Assembly (NCBI RefSeq): GCF_001431425.1
Contig: NZ_LDJG01000008.1
Coordinates: forward strand, 1 to 64,000
Source of the DNA: Stenotrophomonas nitritireducens
GTDB taxonomy: Bacteria > Pseudomonadota > Gammaproteobacteria > Xanthomonadales > Xanthomonadaceae
DNA length: 64,000 bases
Direction: 5' to 3'
How positions within the stretch are numbered: position 1 is the stretch's first letter; each line of letters opens with the position of its first letter. The notes beneath the pieces were generated by a model that was given only the letters and a program-made list of their open reading frames with translations, did not search any database and was not told the origin of the DNA. The translations under genes and the position numbers were made by a program. Positions 15,193 through 24,332 of the stretch are shown in pieces.

Positions 15193-16919
15193 GCACCGCC
15201 GGATGGTCGTGGCCGCCGTTCCAGCCACCACAGCAGCGCCGCCGCCAGCACGAAGCCCAGCAGCCACGGCCAGCGCGGGCCGGGTACCGGCAGCGCGGAT
15301 GCTGCGGTAATTCCGTTGCTGCCGCGCAAGGCTGAAGTGGCCTCGCGCGTGGCCTGTGCATGCAGGGCGCGCGCGTCGGCCGGGTCGATCACCCGCACGC
15401 CGGCGCTGAAGTCGCCGGCGACGGCACGGTGCCAGCCGGCCTGCCGCGGCCACCAGCCGCTGCAGTTGCCCGCGTGCGGATCGGCCACCAGGGTGGTGGT
15501 GCCGCGATCGGGCGCTTCGATCCGCGTACCGGCAGGCAGGCCGCACAGCGCGGTGCGTTCGCCGGCCCAGGCCCAGGCAGGCAGCGTGGCGAGCGGCGAT
15601 GCCGGCAGCGGCCGCGCCAGCGTCGCCAGTACGCGGTTCCACAGTTCGGCGTGGGCGTCGGCATGGCCGGCGAGCACCAGGGTGTAGCTGTCGGCGACCG
15701 GCAGTACGCCGATGCGCCCACGGCCCACGGCCCGCCAGCCGCCGATCGCGGCGCCGTCGGCGGCGCGCAGCAGCGGCACCACGCCGGTGTCGGCGAACGC
15801 CAGATCGAAGCGCTCGACGTCCAGCGTCGCCGCCGCGCCGCCATCGCCGGTATCGATATCGCGCAGCTGCACCGTGGCGGTCTGCCCGCCGCCGCGCGCG
15901 TCCAGCTCCCATTCGCGCAGGGCGCGGCGGGCATCGCCGTCTAGCGTCCCGCCCATGCGCACCAGCACGCCGAGACCGTCGCGCATGGCCGCGGCGATGG
16001 CCGTGCGCTGCGCCGACGACAGCGCGGCCAGGCGGCGTTCGTCGAGCAGCAGCAGGTCGAGCCTGGCGAGGCTGGCCGCGTCGATGGCCTGCGGCGCGTC
16101 GCCCAGCTGCACGCCGCCGCCGACGCTGATGCCGGTCTGCAGGGTCGCGCCGGTATCGGCGGCCCAGCGCTGCAGGTACTTCAGTTCCGGCCCGGGTGCG
16201 CCAGCGAGCAGGCGCAGCGCGGGCGCCGCTACCGCCTGCACGCGCACCGGCACCGGCAGCTGGTCGAGCACCTTGCCCTCGGCGTCGAGCGCGCGCAGGG
16301 TGAATTCGACATCGCCGGCATCGCGCGCGCTGGCGGCGAGACGCACGCGGCCATCCTCGCCGGGCGTGGCGATAGCGACGCGATGCCCGGCTGGGTCCAG
16401 CAGTTCCACCCGCGCCTGCGGCAGGCCCTGCACGTGCGTGCCGACCTCGAAACGCGCGCCTGCGGCGAGCGGCGGCGGCGCCTGCAGTTCCACCAGCCCG
16501 TGCGGTGCGGCGGCGGGCAGGAAGCGCAGCGGCGGCAGCGCGACGTCGCGGTCGCGCGCCGGCAGGCCCTGGCCGACGACGACGAGTGCGCGCGTGCCCG
16601 GATGCTGGCGCAGCGCGGTGGCCAGATCCGGTACCCGGTCCACGTCCGTCAGTGCCGGTGCTTCCGGCAGGCGCAGCCGCACGGCGGCCGGGATGGCCGC
16701 CATGTCCGCTGCGGTCGTGCCGGCGGTGGCGATCAGCAGCGTATCGGCGGGCACGGCATGCCGCGGCGGGAACAGGGCCAGCCGGAGCAGCAGCGCCGCC
16801 GCCAGCTGCAGCGCCAGCAGCAGGCCCAGGCGCGCAAGCGGCGGGCGCGGCGCCAGGCACAGGCGCAGGCTGCCGAGCAGCACGGCCAGGGCAATGAGGG
16901 CGAGGGGCAGCCAGCTCAT
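15171..16919 (-). CDS. conserved membrane protein of a MoxR/DUF58/BatA operon
   Basis: This protein of 582 residues is the last gene of the long leftward operon. Hydrophobic segments lie at the N terminus (MSWLPLALIALAVLLGSLRL, and a second around 30-50) and near the C terminus (WPWLLGFVLAAALLWWLE). Between them lies a large region that should be periplasmic, followed by a glutamine-amidotransferase-like part (VLVRMGGTLDG, VLPVADSYTLVLAG). Proteins of this layout commonly end aerotolerance-type (Bat) operons. No catalytic residue can be named. Its ATG overlaps the stop of the DUF4175 gene by 4 nt. Confidence 0.6.
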   Translation of the reverse strand: MSWLPLALIALAVLLGSLRLCLAPRPPLARLGLLLALQLAAALLLRLALFPPRHAVPADTLLIATAGTTAADMAAIPAAVRLRLPEAPALTDVDRVPDLATALRQHPGTRALVVVGQGLPARDRDVALPPLRFLPAAAPHGLVELQAPPPLAAGARFEVGTHVQGLPQARVELLDPAGHRVAIATPGEDGRVRLAASARDAGDVEFTLRALDAEGKVLDQLPVPVRVQAVAAPALRLLAGAPGPELKYLQRWAADTGATLQTGISVGGGVQLGDAPQAIDAASLARLDLLLLDERRLAALSSAQRTAIAAAMRDGLGVLVRMGGTLDGDARRALREWELDARGGGQTATVQLRDIDTGDGGAAATLDVERFDLAFADTGVVPLLRAADGAAIGGWRAVGRGRIGVLPVADSYTLVLAGHADAHAELWNRVLATLARPLPASPLATLPAWAWAGERTALCGLPAGTRIEAPDRGTTTLVADPHAGNCSGWWPRQAGWHRAVAGDFSAGVRVIDPADARALHAQATREATSALRGSNGITAASALPVPGPRWPWLLGFVLAAALLWWLERRPRPSGGAHAPGSA

Positions 16920-19060
16920 CGCGCGGTCTCCTGCGGTGCGGTCAAGGCGTCGAGGTAGCGGCGGCCCATGGTGTCGGCGGCGTCGCGCCGCGCCGGCGGT
17001 CCCGGCGCGCGCGGCAGCGCCGGCCACAATTGGTCGCGCAGGCGCTGCCGGCAGGCGCGGCAATCGGGTTGCTGGCGCAGTTCATCGATGGCGGCGGCGA
17101 TGTCGAGCGGATCGGGCACGGCCTGCGGATGCGCATCGAGCCAGCGCGACAGCGTGTCCAGATCGACCGCCGCATCCGCCGTGGCCAGCGCCCGCCAGGC
17201 GTTCACCGGTATGGCGTCGCCACTTTCGCGCGGTGCCGGTTGCAGGCTGCGATTGCCAAGCCCGTCGCGCTTGCCGCCCATGCGCCGCGCCATGTCGATC
17301 GGCGGCAGCTCGGGGCCGACCCGCGCCAGGTAGACGCGCTCGGCCTGCTGCACCTGCTTGATGAACCCCAGCGCCTTGTAGGCGTAGGGCAGCGCCTTGT
17401 CGGGGTGGCCCTGGCGCAGGTGGCCTTCGGATTGCCACATCTGGTCGAGCGCGGCCTTGAGGATGGCGCGGGTCTGCGGATCGAGCAGGGTCGCGGCCTC
17501 GGCATGGTCGTGGGTGTGGCCGTACTCGGACAGCACGTCGGTGGCGCTGCCGAAGGCCGCCGTGGCGTCGCCGCCGCCCGCGTGATCCTGGTCGTGGTCG
17601 TGGCCATCGTCGTGCGCATGGTCGCTGGCCGCCGCGTCGGCGGTGGGCGGGCCGTCTCCGGTCGGCGGCGGTTTTGCACCGCCTTCGGCTTCCTCGCCCA
17701 GGAACTGGCCATAGCGCAGGCGCAGGATGCGCTGGTCCACGCCGATGGCGTCCGCGCGCTTGATGAAGGTGTCGGCGTCGAGCGCGCTGCGCTGCTTCAG
17801 CAATGCCTCGGCGTCGATGATGATTTGGCGCTGGCTGCGGAAATAGGCCGGCATCACCTTCTTGATCGCCCCTTCCAGGTCGCTGGTCTGCACCTCCTGC
17901 TCGCTGGGCAGGCGCAGGATCAGGCTGGGGCTGCGCGCCTCCTGCGGTTGCGGCGCGCGGTTGTCGCGTACGCTCAGGCGCGCGACCACTTCGTCGCCCG
18001 GCCCGACGCCCAGCGCGGCCAGATCGACGTCATGGGCGAAGCGGCGTGAAGTGGCCGGGCCGCTGCCGGCCAGTTCCACGCGGCGCTGCTGGAAATCGAT
18101 GTTCTCGCCGCTGCCCTTGGCGGTGGTGAGCTCCAGCACCGCGCCGGCGGCGACGCCGAAGTCGTCGCTGGCCTCGAAGCGCAGCGTCCAGCGGCGCTGG
18201 TGCGGCGCGGCCTGGGTGAGCGTCTGCACCGGTTCGATCACCTTCACCTGCGGCGGACGGTCCGGCACCACTTCCAGCCGCCATGCGCGTCCGGCGTCGG
18301 CCAGCGCGGGCTCGGTGACGATGCGGTACAGGCCGGAGCGCTGCAGGGGTTCCTCGGCCTGCCAGCGGTCGCCGACAGGCTGCAACGGCAGGCGGCGGCC
18401 ATCGTGGAATTGCAGCCATGCCTGCCGCGGCTGCGGCGCGAACCGCAGCTGCCAGCGCAGATGGCTGCCCTGCAGGGCGCGCGCGTCGAGCTTCTCGCCG
18501 GCGCTCGGCGGTTGGCCGGTGTAGGCCGGCGGCGTCACTTCGAGACGGGTGCCGCGCAAGGCGGGCGGCGGCGTCACCGCGGAATGTACGGCGCCTCCAT
18601 CGCGGACATCCGTGGCAGCCATTCCCGCATCGCGCGGCCACAGCACGGCGGCGGTGGAGATCAGCAACGCAATGCCGAAGCAGGCGAGCAGGCGCGGCCA
18701 CGGCCAGCGCGGACGCAGGTCGGGCGGTGTCGCGTGCAGGCGCTGGTCGATGCGCGCGCGTTGGCGCTGCTGCAGCGGGTTCAGCGATTCCGGCGCGGCG
18801 AACAGCAGGTCGGCGCTGTCCTCGAAACGCGGCTGCGCGTCTAGGCGCGCGACCAGCCAGCGCGCATCCAGCCGCCGCGCGCGCCAGGTGGCGAAGGCGG
18901 CGACGGCGAGCAGGGCGAGCGTGAGTGCCACGCTGCCCGCATCGAAGCCGGCAGCGCGCAGGGCAAGCAGGCCGGTCGCCAGCGCGAGCGGCACGCCGCC
19001 GGCCAGTACGATCAGCAGTACCCGGCGACGCGCGACGCGCAGCAATGCCTGCGGGTTCAT
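16916..19060 (-). CDS. DUF4175-family membrane protein with His-rich insert
   Basis: This 714-residue protein has two N-terminal membrane segments (about 15-35 and 40-55), a third near 140, and then a long extracytoplasmic region. Such proteins are the DUF4175 component found with MoxR ATPases. Near residue 485-540 is an unusual stretch dominated by His, Asp and Gly (for example HAHDDGHDHDQDHAGGGD and GHTHDHAE), which could bind a transition metal such as zinc or nickel. The start ATG overlaps the stop of the BatA-type gene (ATGA), and the end overlaps the next gene, so the set is tightly coupled. Function unknown beyond membership of the putative envelope complex. Confidence 0.75.
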   Translation of the reverse strand: MNPQALLRVARRRVLLIVLAGGVPLALATGLLALRAAGFDAGSVALTLALLAVAAFATWRARRLDARWLVARLDAQPRFEDSADLLFAAPESLNPLQQRQRARIDQRLHATPPDLRPRWPWPRLLACFGIALLISTAAVLWPRDAGMAATDVRDGGAVHSAVTPPPALRGTRLEVTPPAYTGQPPSAGEKLDARALQGSHLRWQLRFAPQPRQAWLQFHDGRRLPLQPVGDRWQAEEPLQRSGLYRIVTEPALADAGRAWRLEVVPDRPPQVKVIEPVQTLTQAAPHQRRWTLRFEASDDFGVAAGAVLELTTAKGSGENIDFQQRRVELAGSGPATSRRFAHDVDLAALGVGPGDEVVARLSVRDNRAPQPQEARSPSLILRLPSEQEVQTSDLEGAIKKVMPAYFRSQRQIIIDAEALLKQRSALDADTFIKRADAIGVDQRILRLRYGQFLGEEAEGGAKPPPTGDGPPTADAAASDHAHDDGHDHDQDHAGGGDATAAFGSATDVLSEYGHTHDHAEAATLLDPQTRAILKAALDQMWQSEGHLRQGHPDKALPYAYKALGFIKQVQQAERVYLARVGPELPPIDMARRMGGKRDGLGNRSLQPAPRESGDAIPVNAWRALATADAAVDLDTLSRWLDAHPQAVPDPLDIAAAIDELRQQPDCRACRQRLRDQLWPALPRAPGPPARRDAADTMGRRYLDALTAPQETAR

Positions 19061-20202
19061 GCCTGCCCCCGGCGCCGGCGCGCGCTGGCCAGCCAGCGCT
19101 CCAGCAGGAACAGCAGGGCGATGGCGGCGGCCAGCCACGGCACGGGTTCGTACGCCGGCTGCGGCCATGCGGCGGCGCCGGCGTCCGGCCGCATCGCCGT
19201 GGCCAGCGCGCGGGTGGGAGCCGGTGGCGCCTGCAGCAGTCCGCGCAGGCGCTGCGGAAAGCCGGCATCCAGCAGGACAGGCATCGTCGCCGGCTGCAGC
19301 GGCGCGGCCCAGCGCAGCCAATGCGCGTGCGGGCCATCCACCTGTTCGATCACCGGTGCGCCACCGTCGTCGCGCCACAGCGGCAGGCGCTGCGCGGTAT
19401 CGGGCAAGGGCGCGCGGGCATCGACCAGCAGCCGGCCGCCTTCGCGCGCCCACGCCTGCAAGGCATCGGGAACCGGTTTGGCCGAGAGCCAGACGCGCAC
19501 GTCGCCGTCATCGGCGAAGGCATCGTTGTCGTCGGCAATGTCCACCGGCGTGTTCCACGCCTGACCGACCGCGCGCAACCATGGCAGCGCGGCGGCGCCG
19601 GTTTCGTCATGACGAATGTGCAGGCGTGGCGCGGCTGGCAGGGTGGCAGTGGCTGCCGGCGATGCGGTTTCGATCACCTGCCAGCGCACCACGCGCGACA
19701 GCTGCGGCCGCTGCGCATCCAGCCCATCCAGCGCCGTTGGCACGACCACGGTGAGCGGTGCCTTGGGCGGCAGCGCTGCATCCAATTCGCGCAGCAGGCT
19801 GGCGAGCGGTTGCGGGGGCAAGGGAGCGGCTGGCGCATCCAACGCCGGAAAGCCCGGTGCCAGCCACAGCCATCGCGACTTGTCCGCATCGACAATCGCG
19901 CGTACAGCGGCAAGGTCCACGCCGGGGGCGACGGCGATGCGCGGCGTGTCGTCCTCGACGCCTTCCAGCGCCGGCCGTGCCAGCAGCACCGCCAGCAGTG
20001 CGAGCAGCAGCAGCCGCACCAGCAGCAGCGGCCATTCGTCGAAGCGGATGCGCCGGCGCGGCCGTGGCCTGGCCGCCAGCCAGCGCAGCGCCGCGAAGTC
20101 GATCAGCCGCTGCTCGTCGCGCCGCGCCAGATGGATCAGCAACGGCAGCAGCAACGCCGCCAGCGCGGCCAGGCCTGCCGGGAAAAGCCACACCAGGCTC
20201 AT
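19057..20202 (-). CDS. BatA-type membrane protein
   Basis: This 381-residue protein starts with the aerotolerance-regulator N-terminal segment (FPAGLAALAALLLPLLIHLA), continues with a second membrane segment (LLLVRLLLLALLAVLLARPA), a large extracytoplasmic part, and ends with a third membrane segment and a basic tail (SARRRRGQA). No von Willebrand A metal-site motif DxSxS is visible, so it is the membrane-anchor type. It overlaps both neighbours by 4 nt. It probably forms a complex with the DUF58 and DUF4175 proteins under control of the MoxR ATPase. Confidence 0.75.
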   Translation of the reverse strand: MSLVWLFPAGLAALAALLLPLLIHLARRDEQRLIDFAALRWLAARPRPRRRIRFDEWPLLLVRLLLLALLAVLLARPALEGVEDDTPRIAVAPGVDLAAVRAIVDADKSRWLWLAPGFPALDAPAAPLPPQPLASLLRELDAALPPKAPLTVVVPTALDGLDAQRPQLSRVVRWQVIETASPAATATLPAAPRLHIRHDETGAAALPWLRAVGQAWNTPVDIADDNDAFADDGDVRVWLSAKPVPDALQAWAREGGRLLVDARAPLPDTAQRLPLWRDDGGAPVIEQVDGPHAHWLRWAAPLQPATMPVLLDAGFPQRLRGLLQAPPAPTRALATAMRPDAGAAAWPQPAYEPVPWLAAAIALLFLLERWLASARRRRGQA

Positions 20203-21101
20203 GCGCCGCGGCCTCCATGGCGCGCGGACAGCCGTTGCAGCGGCGCGTCGATGGCTTCGTCGAGGAACCCGGTCTCGTGGCGGATGCCGGCGGCCTGCAG
20301 GCGCGCATCCAGCGTGCGTCGCGCCTCGGCGAAACGGGCCAGGTACCCGGCGCGTACCGTCGCGCCGTCGCTGAGCAGTTCCTCGCCGGTTTCCGGGTCG
20401 CGGAAGCGGTGGCCGTCGCGGAACGGGAAGTCGCGCTCCTCGGCGGTCAGCAGCTGCAGGTGCACGACATCGCGGCCGGCCTTGGCCAGGCGCTCGGCCA
20501 GGGCGATGGCGGCTTCGTCGAAGCCATCGCCGATCATCACCACCAGGTCGTTGCCGGCGATGCGTTCCCACACCGGCGCCAGCCGCTCCTGTGCCGGCCA
20601 CTGGCCCTGCGCGCGCAGGGCGTGCAGCTGCAGGTGCAGGCGGTCGCGCTGGCGCAGGCCATGGCCGGCGGGCACCAGTTGCACGCCGTCGCCGCCGATG
20701 GCAGCCAGGCCGAAGGCATCGCCCTGCTGCAGCGCCAGTTCGGCCACGCAGGCGGCCAGGGCGCTGGCCGCCTGCAGGCGGGTCCAGTCGCGCCGCGCCT
20801 GGTCGGCCTGGGCCATCGAGGCGGTGGTGTCGAGCAGCAGCCACACCGTGAGCGGGCTTTCGCGCTCGGACTCACGCACGAAGAAGCGGTCCGAACGCGC
20901 GTAGAGCTTCCAGTCGATCTGGCGCAGTTCGTCGCCGGGCTCATAGGCGCGGTACTGCGCGAACTCCAGCCCGGCACCGCGGCTGCGGCTGGCGTGCATG
21001 CCGATGCCGCGGCTGCCGCTGGCCCGTTGCGGCAACAGCCGCAGGCCGCGCAGGCGGCTGCGCACGTCGGCGGGAATCAGCGGTGGCGCGGTGGCGGCCA
21101 A
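20199..21101 (-). CDS. DUF58 protein (von Willebrand A-like)
   Basis: This 300-residue protein carries the DUF58 signature YRAYEPGDELRQIDWKLYARS (beginning about 49) and a vWA-like region with LLLDTTASMA, where the expected DxSxS metal motif reads DTTAS. DUF58 proteins are partners of MoxR AAA+ ATPases. No ATG precedes the conserved part; TTG at 21101 is the best start, 19 nt after the MoxR stop. The end overlaps the BatA gene start. An upstream non-ATG start inside the moxR end cannot be ruled out. Confidence 0.85.
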   Translation of the reverse strand: MAATAPPLIPADVRSRLRGLRLLPQRASGSRGIGMHASRSRGAGLEFAQYRAYEPGDELRQIDWKLYARSDRFFVRESERESPLTVWLLLDTTASMAQADQARRDWTRLQAASALAACVAELALQQGDAFGLAAIGGDGVQLVPAGHGLRQRDRLHLQLHALRAQGQWPAQERLAPVWERIAGNDLVVMIGDGFDEAAIALAERLAKAGRDVVHLQLLTAEERDFPFRDGHRFRDPETGEELLSDGATVRAGYLARFAEARRTLDARLQAAGIRHETGFLDEAIDAPLQRLSARHGGRGA

Positions 21102-21120
21102 GGCGAATGCAGAGGACGAG

Positions 21121-22110
<990 letters not shown>

Positions 22111-22126
22111 GCGGTCACCAGTGGGG

Positions 22127-22843
22127 TCAATGCGTCAGTGCGTACATCACGATGTTCACGCCGAACTTCGTGTTGTCCTCGGCCAGGAAGCGTTTGTTGC
22201 GCCAGTCGTAGTCCCATTCGCAGCCGTAGTCCTTGTTGCTGTAGAGCACGCCCAGGCGGCCGTCGATCTCGATGCCCTTCAGGTAGTCGTGCACCAGGTC
22301 GTCGCCCCAGCCGTTAAGTTCGAACGCGGTCGCCGGCGGGCCTTCGGGGAATTTGAAGAAGCTGTTGTACAGCGCGTGGGTGTTGGGCAGCTTCTTCAGT
22401 GCGTTGGCGCCGAAGATGCTGCGCATCTGCGCCTCGAACGAGGTGGCGAACAGGCCGTCGATGTCGTGGTTGCAGTCGTCCACCAGCACGAAGCCGCCGT
22501 TGCGCACGTAGCGCTCGAAGTTGCGGCGTTCGTCGGGATTGAACTCGACCAGCTTGTGCCCGGCCAGGTAGCAGAACGGCGCGCGCAGCATCTTGGGGTC
22601 GGACAGGGCGAGGACGTGTTCAGTCGGATCCACGCGCAGCGTGGTGTAGTCGATCAGCGAAGTGATCAGGTTGGACGGCATGCGCGCGTCCACGTCCCAG
22701 TCGCCGGAGTCGTACTTGAGGCGGGTGAACCAGAAGTCGTAGCGGCTGGCCTGGGCGCCCGCCCGCCCGGGCAATGCGGCCGCCACCGCGCCGCCGAGCA
22801 GCAGGTGGAGGAATTGCGCGCGCGTTAGCCGGGACTGGGACAA
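22127..22843 (-). CDS. exported DUF4159 protein
   Basis: This 238-residue protein has a signal sequence (about 8-30, FLHLLLGGAVAAALPGRAGA) and the DUF4159 features LKYDSGDWDVDARMPSNLI and GGFVLVDDCNHD. The fold is related to class I glutamine amidotransferases but without a known activity. No ATG is available before the signal; TTG at 22843 gives the N terminus MSQSRLTRAQ. It lies between the TldE gene (132 bp away, across a repeat) and moxR. Probably a periplasmic component of the MoxR-linked complex. Confidence 0.75.
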   Translation of the reverse strand: MSQSRLTRAQFLHLLLGGAVAAALPGRAGAQASRYDFWFTRLKYDSGDWDVDARMPSNLITSLIDYTTLRVDPTEHVLALSDPKMLRAPFCYLAGHKLVEFNPDERRNFERYVRNGGFVLVDDCNHDIDGLFATSFEAQMRSIFGANALKKLPNTHALYNSFFKFPEGPPATAFELNGWGDDLVHDYLKGIEIDGRLGVLYSNKDYGCEWDYDWRNKRFLAEDNTKFGVNIVMYALTH

Positions 22844-22859
22844 GACAGGAGCGGTCTCT

Positions 22860-22975
22860 GGGGCACGGAACCCCCCCTCCCGTGGGAGAGGGGTCGCGGA
22901 GAGGGCCGGGGCTGCGCCCGGACCCTCATCCGCCCTTCGGATCCCTTCTTCCGGAGGGAGAAGGGAAAGGCAGGG
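22860..22975. repeat. intergenic inverted-repeat element (Xanthomonadaceae type)
   Basis: The 116 bp between the TldE and DUF4159 genes contain nested inverted repeats: CCCTCCCGTGGGAGAGGG near 22868-22885 and CCTTCTTCCGGAGGGAGAAGG near 22947-22967, joined by a GGGCTGCGCCCGGACCCTCAT segment. I recognise this layout as a common dispersed intergenic repeat of Xanthomonas-group genomes. It could form an mRNA hairpin that lowers or separates expression of the two operon halves. Confidence 0.6.
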
Positions 22976-24310
22976 TCACACCGCGTCGGACAGCGAGGTG
23001 AAGGTGAAATCGCGCAGCTTCATCGGCGGGATCATCATCACGTAGCTGGATTCGTCGCCGGCCACGCGCACCGGCTTGCCCAGCTCGTCGATGTTGTTGA
23101 GCATGATCACCGGCGATTCGTTGAAGCGGAAGTTCTTCACCGGGTGCTTGATCTGGCCGTTCTCGATGTAGAAGGTGCCGTCGCGGGTCAGGCCGGTCAG
23201 CAGCACGGTCTGCGGATCGACCATGCGGATGTACCAGGTGCGGGTGAGCAGGATGCCCTTCTGCGTGCCTTTCACCAGCTCGGCGATGGACTTGCTGCCG
23301 CCGCTCATCAGCAGGTTGCCGGGCCGCGCGTTGGCGGTCTTGCCCTGCTTCTGCGCCCAGTAGCGCGAGTAGTTAAGGTTCATCACCTTGCCGTTCTCGA
23401 TGATGGCGATGCGCTCGCGCGGCGTGCCCTCGCCGTCCCACGGTAGCACCGGCGCGTCCGGGTGCCACGGGTCGGCGAACATGTTCACCTGCGGGTCGTA
23501 GACCTGCTCGCCGAGCTTGTTGCCGCCGCCCTTCTTGGACAGGAAGCTGCGGCCTTCGTCGGCGGAGCGGGCGTCGAAGAAGTTCATCATGAAGCTGATC
23601 AGGCCGGCGGCGGCGGCCGGTTCCAGGATCACCGTGTACTTGCCCGGCTCCAGCGCCTTGGCTTCGGCCGATTCGATCGCCTTGCGCTTGGCGATCTCGA
23701 TTTCCTGCTCGGCATGGAAGTCGGACGCGTCCTTCAGGTTGCGGCCGACCCAGCCCGAACCGCGGCCGTCTTCGGTGCGCACGGTGCAGGTGTAGTCGAA
23801 GGAGGTGTTCTGCTGGTAGCCGAAGTTGCCCTTGCTGTTGGCGATGGCGACGAAGCCGCGGCTGTCCTCGAGGAAGCCGGCGGCGATCAGCCCGTGGCCG
23901 CGGCACGGCGTGATCGAGTCGGCGGCGACCTTGGCGCGGAACTCCGGATCGATGGCGGCGGTGGAGGCGCTGAAGGTCGGGCTCGGCTTGTATTCCTGCT
24001 TGCCGATGATCGGCATGAACTCCGGGTTCTCCGGCGCCAGCCGGGCCAGGTCCTCGGCGCGGCGCACCACGCGCTCCAGCGAGGCGTCGTCGAACTCGTT
24101 GATCGAGGCGGTGCCCACGCGCTTGCCGAAGGCGACCTGCACCGCCAGCTCGGCGTTGTTGACCATGCCGCTGGTGGAGACGTTGTTCAGCGCGAAGCGG
24201 ATGTTGCCGTCGATGGAGCCGGCCAGCGTCGCGGTGCATTCGTCGGCCTTGGACAGCGCGATGACCTTGTCCAGGATGGCCTTGGCTTCCTGTTCGGTGA
24301 AGATGCTCAT
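22976..24310 (-). CDS. TldE/PmbA-family metalloprotease subunit homologue
   Basis: This 444-residue protein is the TldE/PmbA-like partner of the TldD encoded upstream. In Escherichia coli TldD and TldE form a heterodimeric metalloprotease that degrades unfolded peptides and matures microcin B17. Landmarks are NNAELAVQVAFGKRVG (about 51-66), TPCRGHGLIAAGFLE and TVILEPAAAAGLISFM. As usual for TldE, the HExxxH motif is absent. No signal peptide is visible, so it appears cytoplasmic although its TldD neighbour carries a Tat signal. That mismatch is unexplained. It starts 22 nt after the TldD gene and is in the same operon. Confidence 0.88.
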   Translation of the reverse strand: MSIFTEQEAKAILDKVIALSKADECTATLAGSIDGNIRFALNNVSTSGMVNNAELAVQVAFGKRVGTASINEFDDASLERVVRRAEDLARLAPENPEFMPIIGKQEYKPSPTFSASTAAIDPEFRAKVAADSITPCRGHGLIAAGFLEDSRGFVAIANSKGNFGYQQNTSFDYTCTVRTEDGRGSGWVGRNLKDASDFHAEQEIEIAKRKAIESAEAKALEPGKYTVILEPAAAAGLISFMMNFFDARSADEGRSFLSKKGGGNKLGEQVYDPQVNMFADPWHPDAPVLPWDGEGTPRERIAIIENGKVMNLNYSRYWAQKQGKTANARPGNLLMSGGSKSIAELVKGTQKGILLTRTWYIRMVDPQTVLLTGLTRDGTFYIENGQIKHPVKNFRFNESPVIMLNNIDELGKPVRVAGDESSYVMMIPPMKLRDFTFTSLSDAV

Positions 24311-24332
24311 TGCTCAAGAACTCCTTGGACGG

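Noticed and set aside
22860..22975. CRISPR-like or mobile-element end.
   Set aside because: Only one copy with nested inverted repeats, no spacer array and no transposase; fits a dispersed intergenic repeat.
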